NCBI GenBank assembly: GCA_947460575.1
Contig: CANHIJ010000011.1
Span: forward strand, 1-52,142
Reading direction: 5' to 3'
Length of the DNA stretch: 52,142 bases
DNA from: Verrucomicrobiales bacterium
Lineage (GTDB): Bacteria; Verrucomicrobiota; Verrucomicrobiia; Verrucomicrobiales; V1-33
Shown: in pieces, positions 16,865 through 24,680 of the stretch
How the letters are laid out: each line of letters begins with the position of its first letter
Numbering within the stretch: the stretch's first letter is position 1
The notes under the pieces: model-generated
What the model saw: the letters and a program-made list of their open reading frames with translations, nothing else
Database searches by the model: none
What the model was told of the DNA's origin: nothing
Made by a program: the position numbers and the translations under genes

Positions 16865-18340
16865 TCAGTCCTCCTCGGTCTCCGCTTTTGGCCCCTTTTT
16901 CCCCCCGCGCGGCGCCGCCGCTCCCGCCCGGCGCAGCAGCTCCAGTTGCGGCCCGATCTGCGATGCCTCCCCCGCAGGCCTCCCCACCGGCCCGCTCTCT
17001 CCTAGCAAAACCATTTTTCGGTACAGGTGTTCCGCGACCCGCCCCTCGCTAACCACCACCAGCCCCTCAGGGCCGCCATGCTCAATCAGCGCCCCTATGT
17101 CCAATCCCCCGCCAGGCCGCGAAAAAAGCGGCGCCTCCGGCACCCAGCGCTGGCCCCCATCCACCGTCCCCCACCACCCGACTTCTTGCTGGCCACCTTT
17201 AGTTCTCATCAAAAGGGCACGCACCCGCGTCGACGACTCCACCTGCAAGTCCCCATCCTGACCACTTGCTTGGCCATCGGAAATCACCGCCACCGGATCC
17301 GTCCAAGCTCGGCCGGTCCAACGCAGATAGCGCGCCTGCCCAGACTGGTAGCGAAACAACACGTGGGGATGCCCCTCCGGATCCACCCGGCAGGTCCCGT
17401 GGTTGCAGCGCGCTTCCCCAGAATCAAAGATACGGGTTTTCTGGTCGGCCACCTCCTTAGTGAGGGGCACCGCACAGGGTTCCCCGAGGGCATTCTCCCA
17501 GGTGTCGTCGGCGCCATTGAGCTTCATGTAATACACGTTGAGCCGCGCCTTACTGTGCCCCGGGTACGAGCAGGGGTGGTAGCAGTAGGCCGCGGTGATG
17601 GTATTTCCCAGGCCCTTGCCGAACCACGCATACCAGGCGTCGTGCACTGGCCCCGCGCCCTGCAATTGGTGTTTGAGCACCGAAACCGGCGCCGCGAAGC
17701 TTCGCCCCTGATCTCCTGACTTCTGGTACACCCAATCGCTCTGGTGCGTCCCATGTCGATAAAATAAATAAATCTGCCCGTCCTCCATCTGTATAAACTG
17801 CGGATAGGTGCCAAACGGCGCAATGTTATCCAAAATCTGCCACGCAGTGATATCCTCGGGCTGCCGCGAAACCAAATGGATCAACTTCCCGCCCCGCCCG
17901 GGGCCCGCGGGCGTCCCCAGGGCATTGCTTCCCAGCAGCGCATTGCCCCCGTGCCCCCCGAAAACCACGTGCAAGTACCCCGCGTTATCCACCATCATGG
18001 CGGGCTTCCCGTGGTTGTCCAACTCCGCATTGTCGATCGGATCCGGGGACTTCCCCAGCGGACTAACTCCGGCCAAAATCGGCCCGGTCCACTTTTTGCT
18101 GCGGTGGTTATAAGCGCACACATAGGCGTCTTCGTGCGGCCCTTGGTAGGCCACATAGGTGGTGCCCCGGTAGTGCTCTCCGCTGGGATGCTGCAGAGTG
18201 GATAGGGGCTTGCCGAATCCGTTGTCGGCAAAGTAATCCACCTCCCCCGCCCCCAGCGCCATCCCCAGCGCCATCCCCAGCGCCATCCCCCACATCGACG
18301 ATCCCCAAGCTAGCCAAGCGCCCCATGTGGTGTATTTCAT
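16865..18340 (-). CDS. Secreted BNR-4 repeat protein (sialidase/lyase-like propeller)
   Basis: A 491-residue exported protein with an expected beta-propeller fold. Segments typical of BNR_4 proteins are YRGTTYVAYQGPHEDAYVCAYNH, NHGKPAMMVDNAGYLHVVFGGHG, YPQFIQMEDGQIYLFYRHG and GHPHVLFRYQSG. Some members of this fold are glycosidases or polysaccharide lyases, but no catalytic residues can be assigned here. The signal peptide contains a threefold repeat GMAL encoded by a 12-bp tandem repeat (18254-18289). The C-terminus is a basic Ala/Gly/Lys tail (~460-491). First gene of the apparent operon BNR-4, PSD1, DUF1501, which suggests a shared role in handling an external glycan. Confidence 0.8.
   Translation of the reverse strand: MKYTTWGAWLAWGSSMWGMALGMALGMALGAGEVDYFADNGFGKPLSTLQHPSGEHYRGTTYVAYQGPHEDAYVCAYNHRSKKWTGPILAGVSPLGKSPDPIDNAELDNHGKPAMMVDNAGYLHVVFGGHGGNALLGSNALGTPAGPGRGGKLIHLVSRQPEDITAWQILDNIAPFGTYPQFIQMEDGQIYLFYRHGTHQSDWVYQKSGDQGRSFAAPVSVLKHQLQGAGPVHDAWYAWFGKGLGNTITAAYCYHPCSYPGHSKARLNVYYMKLNGADDTWENALGEPCAVPLTKEVADQKTRIFDSGEARCNHGTCRVDPEGHPHVLFRYQSGQARYLRWTGRAWTDPVAVISDGQASGQDGDLQVESSTRVRALLMRTKGGQQEVGWWGTVDGGQRWVPEAPLFSRPGGGLDIGALIEHGGPEGLVVVSEGRVAEHLYRKMVLLGESGPVGRPAGEASQIGPQLELLRRAGAAAPRGGKKGPKAETEED
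18254..18289 (-). repeat. 12-bp tandem repeat inside a signal peptide
   Basis: Three perfect copies of CAGCGCCATCCC (+ strand) lie end to end at 18254, 18266 and 18278. In the BNR-4 gene on the - strand they encode repeats of Gly-Met-Ala-Leu in the hydrophobic core of the signal peptide. Unit length is a multiple of three, so slippage would change core length without a frameshift. Confidence 0.75.
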
Positions 18341-18474
18341 TTTTAGTAATCCGCTAGAATTTTAAAGCGCTCCGGCGGCAAGGCCGATCCCCTGCGCCGT
18401 CGGCGCGCCGCTTGCTTTATTCTCTACGCGCCGCCCCGCCCACCTGCCAAGGGAGGAATGCGCGGCGGCCCTCC

Positions 18475-18873
18475 CTAGCCTGCGCCTGCCAGCTTAGCCC
18501 AGCAGGCCGGACCCAAGAGGGCCGCTCCTGCCGCCGCGGCGGCCACGCTTGCCGCGAGCACTCCGCCCGCGGCCATGTCCTTGACCACCCGCAAGGCCTC
18601 CTCCTGCTCCAGGCTGATCCGGTCCGCCAGGCGCTCCACCGCGGTATTGAGGGCCTCGGCCGCGATCACCCCCCCAGCCGCCAGCGCCAGCATAGCCCAC
18701 TCCGCGCGCCCCAACTCCGCCCACATTCCCAGCGCGCCCACCAACGGCACCGCCACCGCGTGCACCCGGCCGCTCGGCTCCTCCCACAGCACTTGGCCCA
18801 GACCTCGCCCGGCACAGGCAAAGCGCCGCCACCATCCCCCTTTCACCGCCCCTCCCTTCCTCGATCGGCCCAT
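18475..18873 (-). CDS. dgkA: Diacylglycerol/undecaprenol kinase (DgkA family)
   Basis: Small membrane kinase of 132 residues that phosphorylates diacylglycerol or undecaprenol, feeding lipid carriers back into envelope synthesis. The family core is clear: EALNTAVERLADRISLEQEEALRVVKDMAAGGVL at ~75-107, matching the conserved E-x-x-N-[ST]-A-[IV]-E and KD motifs, with hydrophobic segments before and after (LALAAGGVIAAEAL and VLAASVAAAAAGAALLG). The chosen ATG at 18873 overlaps the 3' end of the gluconokinase gene by 31 bp, so translational coupling is likely. A longer open frame exists upstream but would run through the gluconokinase gene in another frame. Confidence 0.8.
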   Translation of the reverse strand: MGRSRKGGAVKGGWWRRFACAGRGLGQVLWEEPSGRVHAVAVPLVGALGMWAELGRAEWAMLALAAGGVIAAEALNTAVERLADRISLEQEEALRVVKDMAAGGVLAASVAAAAAGAALLGPACWAKLAGAG

Positions 18874-19430
18874 TCCCCACAATAATCCAACCCCGCCGCA
18901 CGCATCACTTCCTCCGCCACTTCGGGGACCGTCCCCGCAATCGACACTGCCACGGCCTCCTCCGCGCCGGGAACCTCCAGGGCCGCAAACTGCGAATCCA
19001 GCAAGCCCGCTGGCATGTAGTGGCCTCGCCGTTCCGCCAGGCGCGCCCCGATCAATTCCCGACTCCCCGCCAAATACACCACCCGCACCCCGGCCGCGCC
19101 CCCCGCCAGGGCCTCCCGATACTTCCGGCGCAGCGCCGAACACGCCAACACCGTCCGCCCGCCCACCGGCGTCGCCTCGACCACTTTCTCCCGCAGTCGC
19201 TCCAGCCACGGGGCCCGCTCCACGTCGCTCAAGGGGGTGCCCCCCGCCATGCGCGCCACCGCCGCCGCGGTGTGCCAATCATCCCCGTCTTGAAATGCCG
19301 CCCCCCACCGCTCCGCCACCGCCCGGCCCACTTCAGTCTTCCCACACCCACTCACCCCCATCAACACTAGCACCTTTATCTGAAAAACATCGGTTCTGGC
19401 GGTTGTTGCAGGCGGCGGCGGCACGTTCAT
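18843..19430 (-). CDS. gntK: Gluconokinase
   Basis: Cytoplasmic kinase of 195 residues that phosphorylates gluconate to 6-phosphogluconate, feeding the pentose phosphate or Entner-Doudoroff routes. Residues 25-32 form the P-loop GVSGCGKT, followed by family-specific FQDGDDWHTAAAVARMAGGTPLSDVERAPWLERL, CSALRRKYREAL, a VYLAGSRELIGARLAERRGHYMPAGLLDSQFAALE block, and a short C-terminal helix. Length is close to the usual ~170-190. Divergent from the NagB-PIG-L gene, 35 bp between start codons, so promoters must overlap tightly. A non-conserved, proline-rich N-terminus of ~18 residues precedes the first strand; the start could be a few codons downstream. Confidence 0.88.
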   Translation of the reverse strand: MNVPPPPATTARTDVFQIKVLVLMGVSGCGKTEVGRAVAERWGAAFQDGDDWHTAAAVARMAGGTPLSDVERAPWLERLREKVVEATPVGGRTVLACSALRRKYREALAGGAAGVRVVYLAGSRELIGARLAERRGHYMPAGLLDSQFAALEVPGAEEAVAVSIAGTVPEVAEEVMRAAGLDYCGEWADRGREGR

Positions 19431-19465
19431 AGTAAACTATTCCCCACCTGTCCACCCCAGCCGCC

Positions 19466-21346
19466 ATGTCTGCAAGAACTTCCCCGGTCGAAGCCTTTGA
19501 AAAAATCCCCACCCGCCTCTACGGAGACGCCCCCGAGGCCGCCGCCGCCTTGGCCCAGGAAGTCCGCGACCTCATCCTGGAGCGCCGCGCCAGCGGCCGC
19601 GCCGCCGTCCTCGGTCTCGCCACCGGCTCTACCCCCGTCCCATTTTACCGCGAACTCATCCGCCTCCACCGCGAAGAGGGCCTCAGCTTCGCCGACGTCA
19701 TCACCTTCAACCTCGACGAATACTACGGCCTCAACCGCCAGCACCGCGAAAGCTACTTCCGCTTCATGCAGGAACAACTCTTCGCCCACATCGACCTCAA
19801 ACCCGAAAATATTCACCTCCCCGACGGCACCGTGCCTCTCGACGAGGTCTTCGCCCACTGCGCCGCCTACGAAGACGCCATCCGCGACGCCGGGGGCATC
19901 GACCTCCAAATCCTCGGCATCGGCCGCACCGGCCACATTGGCTTCAATGAGCCAGGCAGCTCCCGCACCTCCCTCACCCGCCTCATCCCCCTCGACCGCG
20001 TCACCCGCCTCGATGCCGCGGCCGACTTCCTCGGCGAAGAAAACGTCCCCCGCTTCGCCATCACCATGGGCGTCGGCACCATCCTCCAAGCCCGCCGCCT
20101 CGCCATGATGGCTTGGGGCAGCAACAAAGCCGAAATCGCCGCCCGTGCCATCGAGGGCCCAGAAACCGAAGCCGTCTCCGCCAGCTTCCTCCAAAGCCAC
20201 CCCGACGCCCGCTGCCTCCTCGACCGCGCCGCCTCGGCCGCCCTCACCCGCATTCGCCTCCCTTGGCTCGTCGGCCGCGCCTCCTGGACCCCCGCAGAAA
20301 CCCGCCGCGCCGTCCTCTGGCTCGCCCTCACCGAACAAAAACCCGTCCTCAAACTCCGCGACGGCGAATACAACGAACACGGCATGGCCGAACTTCTCAC
20401 CCGATACGGCAAAGCCTATCACCTCAATATCGAGGTCTTTAACCGCCAACAGCAAACCATCACCGGCTGGCCCGGCGGCAAGCCCCACGCCGACGACACC
20501 TCCCGCCCCGAGCGCGCCGCCCCCTTCCCCAAAACCGTCCTCGTCCTAGCCCCTGAACCCCAAGACGACGTCCTCGGCATGGGCGGCGCCATGGAGCGCC
20601 TCATCAGCCAAGGGCACGACGTCCACGTCTGCTACCTCACCGGCGGCGACCTCCGCATCACCGACGCCGAAGCCGTCCGCTTCGCCCGCGTCCTCCTCGA
20701 AACCGCCGAACAAGACCCCCTCCGCTGGAAAGAACAAATCGATTACGCCAGCGGCATTCTCGACGAAATCGAAGCCAAAGGCCCCTTCGGCGACCCCCCA
20801 GCGCGCCTCCGCCGCCTCAAAGCCCTCATCCGCCGCGGCGAAGCCCGCGACGCCGCCATCAGCCTCGGCGTCAAACCCGCCCAAATCCGCTTCCTCGACC
20901 TCCCCTTCTACTCCGAAGGCCGCTACCGCCAATTCCACCTCGGCCCCGCCGACGTCTCCCTCGTCGGATCCGTCCTGGCCACCCTGCGACCCCACCAAAT
21001 CTATCTAACAGGAGACCTAGCCGACCCCAGCAGCGTCCAGGGCATGGCCTTCAAGGCCTTCAAAGAAGCCTGGCAAGCCCGCATCGCCCAACCCTGGATC
21101 GAGCACTGCCGCGTCTGGCTCTACCGCGGCCACCAGTCCGAATACACCCCCCACGAAATCGAAATGGCCGTGCCCCTCAGCCCCGACCAACTCGCTCAAA
21201 AACTCCAGGCCGTCCAGAAATTCCAGTCCCATACCCTTCCCGACCTCCTCGACGGCGAGCGCAACCGCGAGACCGCTCGCACCTACGACGCCCTCGGCAC
21301 CGCCGAATACGAAGCCATCGAAGCCTTTCGCCGCTGGAACCTCTGA
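19466..21346 (+). CDS. nagB: Glucosamine-6-phosphate deaminase-like / PIG-L (LmbE) fusion
   Basis: A 626-residue fusion. The N-terminal half (~1-270) is NagB-like: GLATGSTP, FNLDEYYGL, and GRTGH157IGFNEPGSS with the catalytic His. The usual Asp two residues before that His is Thr (GRTGH instead of GNDGH), as I recall in the fused subfamily. The C-terminal half (~355-620) resembles PIG-L deacetylases, with LVLAP, GAMERLISQGHDVHVCYLTGG and FLDLPFY. However the hallmark [AS]HPDDE-like metal site is P-E364-P-Q366-D-D, with the His ligand and the first catalytic Asp both replaced. NagB converts glucosamine-6-P to fructose-6-P and ammonia; a fused deacetylase could act on the N-acetylated substrate, but this domain may be inactive. 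NagB-PIG-L fusions are known in Bacteroidetes and PVC bacteria. Confidence 0.85.
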   Translation: MSARTSPVEAFEKIPTRLYGDAPEAAAALAQEVRDLILERRASGRAAVLGLATGSTPVPFYRELIRLHREEGLSFADVITFNLDEYYGLNRQHRESYFRFMQEQLFAHIDLKPENIHLPDGTVPLDEVFAHCAAYEDAIRDAGGIDLQILGIGRTGHIGFNEPGSSRTSLTRLIPLDRVTRLDAAADFLGEENVPRFAITMGVGTILQARRLAMMAWGSNKAEIAARAIEGPETEAVSASFLQSHPDARCLLDRAASAALTRIRLPWLVGRASWTPAETRRAVLWLALTEQKPVLKLRDGEYNEHGMAELLTRYGKAYHLNIEVFNRQQQTITGWPGGKPHADDTSRPERAAPFPKTVLVLAPEPQDDVLGMGGAMERLISQGHDVHVCYLTGGDLRITDAEAVRFARVLLETAEQDPLRWKEQIDYASGILDEIEAKGPFGDPPARLRRLKALIRRGEARDAAISLGVKPAQIRFLDLPFYSEGRYRQFHLGPADVSLVGSVLATLRPHQIYLTGDLADPSSVQGMAFKAFKEAWQARIAQPWIEHCRVWLYRGHQSEYTPHEIEMAVPLSPDQLAQKLQAVQKFQSHTLPDLLDGERNRETARTYDALGTAEYEAIEAFRRWNL

Positions 21347-21438
21347 CCCCGCCCTCGGGCAAATGGTCCCGCCCGCAGTCCGCCGCATCCCCGCAGCGCG
21401 GCACCGCGTTTCTTTCGGTAGGCCCTTCCTTTTCCCTG

Positions 21439-22062
21439 ATGAATCTCCCCTCAGCCATCCCCGTGATGTTGCTTCCCCAATGCAACGTCTTCCCTCACGG
21501 CCTGCTGCCGCTCTATATCTTCGAACCGCGCTACCGGGCCATGCTCCAGCATGCCCTCCACACCGACCGCCTGCTCTGCATCGGCAGCCTCCAACCCACT
21601 GAAGACGACGACTCTGAAGCCGATGACCACATCGGTCCCTTCAGCACCGCCGCCGTCATTCGCGCCTGCGTCGCCCAACCCGACGGCACCTCCCACCTCG
21701 TCCTCCAAGGCCTCCAGCGCATCCGCCTCCTCTCCTGGACCCAGTACGAACCGTTCCGCATCGCCCGCATCGAACCCATCGAAACCTGCTGCCGACACCC
21801 CTCCTCCGCCGCCCGCAAAGGCCAACACCTCCTCCAGCGCGTCATCGGCCTCATCCAACAAAACACCGACTCCGGACGCCAACTCGCCGCCCAGCTCCAA
21901 AAACTCTCCGACCCAGACCACCTCGTCGACTTCGTCGCCGCTAACCTCATCCGCGACCCCCAGGCCCGCCACCCGCTCCTCGGCCTCGCCGAAGTCGAAG
22001 AACGCCTCGACTTCCTCCTCGACCTCGTCCCCCTCCAGGGAGAAAAGCCCGCGCCATCCTAG
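21439..22062 (+). CDS. Lon N-terminal (LAN) domain protein
   Basis: A 207-residue stand-alone version of the substrate-binding domain of Lon protease, without ATPase or peptidase parts. Typical landmarks are IPVMLLPQCNVFPHGLLPLYIFEPRYRAML at the N-terminus, a strand ending HLVLQGLQRIRLL, and the helical end DFVAANLIRDPQARHPLLGLAEVEERLDFLLDLV. Such proteins are widespread; proposed roles in protein quality control remain largely unproven. It is 92 bp after the NagB-PIG-L gene and convergent with the bifunctional nuclease gene (39 bp between stop codons). Confidence 0.88.
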   Translation: MNLPSAIPVMLLPQCNVFPHGLLPLYIFEPRYRAMLQHALHTDRLLCIGSLQPTEDDDSEADDHIGPFSTAAVIRACVAQPDGTSHLVLQGLQRIRLLSWTQYEPFRIARIEPIETCCRHPSSAARKGQHLLQRVIGLIQQNTDSGRQLAAQLQKLSDPDHLVDFVAANLIRDPQARHPLLGLAEVEERLDFLLDLVPLQGEKPAPS

Positions 22063-22101
22063 ACCTCTAGGCTCTACCGCTCCGGCCCGGCGGTGGGCAC
22101 C

Positions 22102-22575
22102 TCAACTCTCCGGAGTCTCCTCTTCTCCGCGGCCCTCCATCTGTTCTAGCAGCGCACTGGAGTCCTCGACCTGTTCCCACACATCCTGCGTTAAGAAAAG
22201 AGGCGCCCCCGCCTGCACGGCTAAAGCAATGCTGTCGCTCGGGCGCGCGTCGATCTCCACGATCTTGCGCTGATGAATCTCGTTCTCTGCCACCACAATC
22301 AGGCGCGCGTAATACACCCCGTCCGCAAAATGGTTGATGATCACCCGGTCCACCTTGGCCCCCAAGCCCACCAAGAGACTCCCGATTAATTCGTGAGTCT
22401 GCGGGCGCTCCCGCTTCTCCTGCCGCAGCGCCATGCTGATCGCCAAGCCCACCCCGTGGTCGATGTAGATCACAAAAACCTTCTGGGAATTGCCCATGAA
22501 AACCGCACAGCCCCCGCTCGTCGGGAAGACGCCTTTCACTCGAATCTCGACCAGGGGAAGTTTGTTGGTTGCCAT
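22102..22575 (-). CDS. Bifunctional nuclease domain (DUF151/BFN) protein
   Basis: A 157-residue protein of the BFN/DUF151 family, whose members include plant nucleases and conserved bacterial proteins of uncertain in vivo role. Family segments are ILPI-like core YIDHGVGLAISMAL, THELIGSLLVGLGAKVDRVIINHFADGVYYARLIV, and the diagnostic IDARPSDSIALAVQAGAPLFLTQDVWEQ, followed by an acidic tail rich in Glu. The start at 22575 is supported by an AGGAG Shine-Dalgarno sequence 5 nt upstream; an in-frame ATG at 22596 lacks this. Confidence 0.9.
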   Translation of the reverse strand: MATNKLPLVEIRVKGVFPTSGGCAVFMGNSQKVFVIYIDHGVGLAISMALRQEKRERPQTHELIGSLLVGLGAKVDRVIINHFADGVYYARLIVVAENEIHQRKIVEIDARPSDSIALAVQAGAPLFLTQDVWEQVEDSSALLEQMEGRGEEETPES

Positions 22576-22643
22576 AACGCTCCTGCAACATAGCAAAGCG
22601 GGGCCATTTCAGCAACGGAGAATCCCCCCCGCTCCGCCCAGCC

Positions 22644-24677
22644 TTAGCCCGCCCCGGGCTCGACCCCAGCCACTCCGCCGGACCGCCCCGACTTAAGCGC
22701 CATTCCCTCCAAAACCTTCACCGCCACCCCCAAGAGCACCACTAAGCTCACGATCCCATAGGCCAGGAATAATTTCTGGTCCAGACCCTGGGTAAACCCG
22801 TAGCTGTGCAGCCCCACATTCAGCAGGTTCACGTGCCACCAGGAAAAGAGGCAAAAATTCGCCCCAAACGCGGTGCAAACGTGCAGCCCAATCTCCCGAA
22901 TCCACCCCGCCAAACGCATGTGCAGCACCGCCAGGCACCACAGCACAATCACCAGGGCCCCGTTCTCCTTCGGATCCCACCCCCAAAAACGCCCCCAGGA
23001 ATCGTTCCCCCAAATCCCCCCCAGTACCGTCCCCACCAGGCTGAACACCAACCCAAAACACAAAATTCCATAAGCGCTCTGAGTCAACATCCGGAACAAG
23101 GCCGCGTTCTGCCGCGTGATGTCAAAAAGCCGACAAAAGATATAAATCATCGAGAAAATCGCCGCCAACAATACCGTAGCATAGCCGATATTGATTGAGG
23201 TCACGTGCGTCCACAGCCAATAGTTGCTCCGCAATACCGCCACCAAACTCGGCATGGTGTCTGCCGCATCCCCCGCCTCGTACCGCCCCGCCAAAAACAT
23301 CCCCGCGGCCCCACAACAAACCGCCACAATCAACGGAATGCGATTCTTGAATAGCATCTCCATCCCCAGCGCAAACACCCCCGCCATCAAGGTAATAAAA
23401 GGGATCGTCTCATAAATATTGGTGATCGGACCCCACCCCGTGATCAGGACCCGCCAGCCAATCCCCACAAAAATCGCCCCGTAGCCCGCGACCGCCCCCC
23501 ACAGGCTGAGCCGACCCAGGCCCCGACCCCAGCGGCTCGACGGCGCTAACCAGGAAACCGCCATCAGCAAGAAGAGCAAAGTAAATCCCCACTTCGCCCA
23601 ACTGAAAAGCCCCGCCTTTAAATACCCGCGATCCATCGCTACTTTCTTGTAGGAATTGGAAGCCTGCGCCGCCGCCACTAACCCTTGCCCCAGCGCCGCC
23701 ACCCCAGCCTGCAATTCCCCATTTTTGCCCCGGTCCGCCGCCAAAACCGCCAGCTTTTCCAAGGTCTGCAATTGCCCGATGGCTGCGGCCCCGTGCGGCC
23801 CGCCCGTCAAATAGTCCCGGATCAACCCTCCGGCCGGCACCCAGGCATCTGGCGTGGCCGACGTCGGCGGCGCATACCAGCTAATCCGGCTCGTGTCCCG
23901 CAGCACTAGGTCGATCTTCTGCAGCAACTCCGGCATCGGCGAGCGGTCCCCACTCCGCGCCGCCGCCATGAAACGCGCAAACGTCTCCGAACCCTTCAAG
24001 CCCACCAAGGCCTCGCTGAACGGCACCGTGGTCCCCGCTTTGCTCTTCAGCGGCTCGTCCGGAAAGTCGGCCGGAATCGCCACACCCTGCCGCGCAAAGT
24101 CCAAAAAGTGCATCAATTCTTCATAGCGAATCACGTTGCTCGCCAAGTTGTTGATCTGCAAATCCAGCCGACTCTGCTTCTCCGGCGGCACTTCCGCCAG
24201 GCGAGTCCGCGCCGCAATCAACTGCTCTCGCGCCGGCGCCAATTCCTCATAGGCGTATTTGTCCCGCTTCTTGTCGTGCGGATTCAACCCCACCTGCAGC
24301 AGCGCATCGCTGTCCTCCACGTTGAAAACCGGATAGCGATTCGCCACCTCCGGGTAAAATAACACATCCAAAAACCACCCCACCGGCGGCAGCGAGCGCG
24401 ACCCGCCCCCCTCCAGGCTCAGCCGCACCGAGGGAATCGCCCGGTTTCGCAACAATTCATAGTAGGCAAAAGTGTGCAGCGATTTGGTCCGCCCGTCGTC
24501 CGTCTTGGGCACTCGCTCCATGATGTCGATCACCTCCTTGGTCCACTCCGGCGCCAATTGCTCCGCCGCAAAGCGCCGCGCCGGCTCCGCCACCCGGGCC
24601 TTGCTCGAAAAATACAGGGCGCTCGCAGCGACCGCCAAAGCCATCAAAATGGCCGGAATAACAGGGGCTTTTTTCAT
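22644..24677 (-). CDS. ccsA: Cytochrome c biogenesis protein CcsA (System II), long form
   Basis: Membrane subunit of the haem exporter/cytochrome c synthase in System II. Of 677 residues, the N-terminal ~370 form an extracytoplasmic region after one membrane anchor (ILMALAVAASALYF), and the C-terminal ~300 carry about eight membrane spans with the tryptophan-rich haem-handling motif WGNDSWGRFWGWDPKENGALV near residue 560. A conserved His-containing LWTHVTSINIGYATVLLAAIFSM segment precedes it. The long N-terminal part exceeds the usual CcsA and is typical of PVC and Bacteroidetes versions. Its start lies 3 bp after the resB stop codon, so they form one operon with the upstream lipoprotein. 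The haem proteins of this window (8237-11104, 14199-16802) are plausible clients. Confidence 0.88.
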   Translation of the reverse strand: MKKAPVIPAILMALAVAASALYFSSKARVAEPARRFAAEQLAPEWTKEVIDIMERVPKTDDGRTKSLHTFAYYELLRNRAIPSVRLSLEGGGSRSLPPVGWFLDVLFYPEVANRYPVFNVEDSDALLQVGLNPHDKKRDKYAYEELAPAREQLIAARTRLAEVPPEKQSRLDLQINNLASNVIRYEELMHFLDFARQGVAIPADFPDEPLKSKAGTTVPFSEALVGLKGSETFARFMAAARSGDRSPMPELLQKIDLVLRDTSRISWYAPPTSATPDAWVPAGGLIRDYLTGGPHGAAAIGQLQTLEKLAVLAADRGKNGELQAGVAALGQGLVAAAQASNSYKKVAMDRGYLKAGLFSWAKWGFTLLFLLMAVSWLAPSSRWGRGLGRLSLWGAVAGYGAIFVGIGWRVLITGWGPITNIYETIPFITLMAGVFALGMEMLFKNRIPLIVAVCCGAAGMFLAGRYEAGDAADTMPSLVAVLRSNYWLWTHVTSINIGYATVLLAAIFSMIYIFCRLFDITRQNAALFRMLTQSAYGILCFGLVFSLVGTVLGGIWGNDSWGRFWGWDPKENGALVIVLWCLAVLHMRLAGWIREIGLHVCTAFGANFCLFSWWHVNLLNVGLHSYGFTQGLDQKLFLAYGIVSLVVLLGVAVKVLEGMALKSGRSGGVAGVEPGAG

Positions 24678-24680
24678 AGG

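Noticed and set aside
19427..20488. Open frame of 353 codons on the - strand opposite nagB
   Set aside because: Repetitive Gly/Glu/Ala/Val composition typical of a shadow of GC-rich coding; the + strand has NagB motifs.
22076..22094. Small ACCGC/GCGGT hairpin between convergent genes
   Set aside because: The stem is only 5 bp and without a T-run; too weak to call a terminator.
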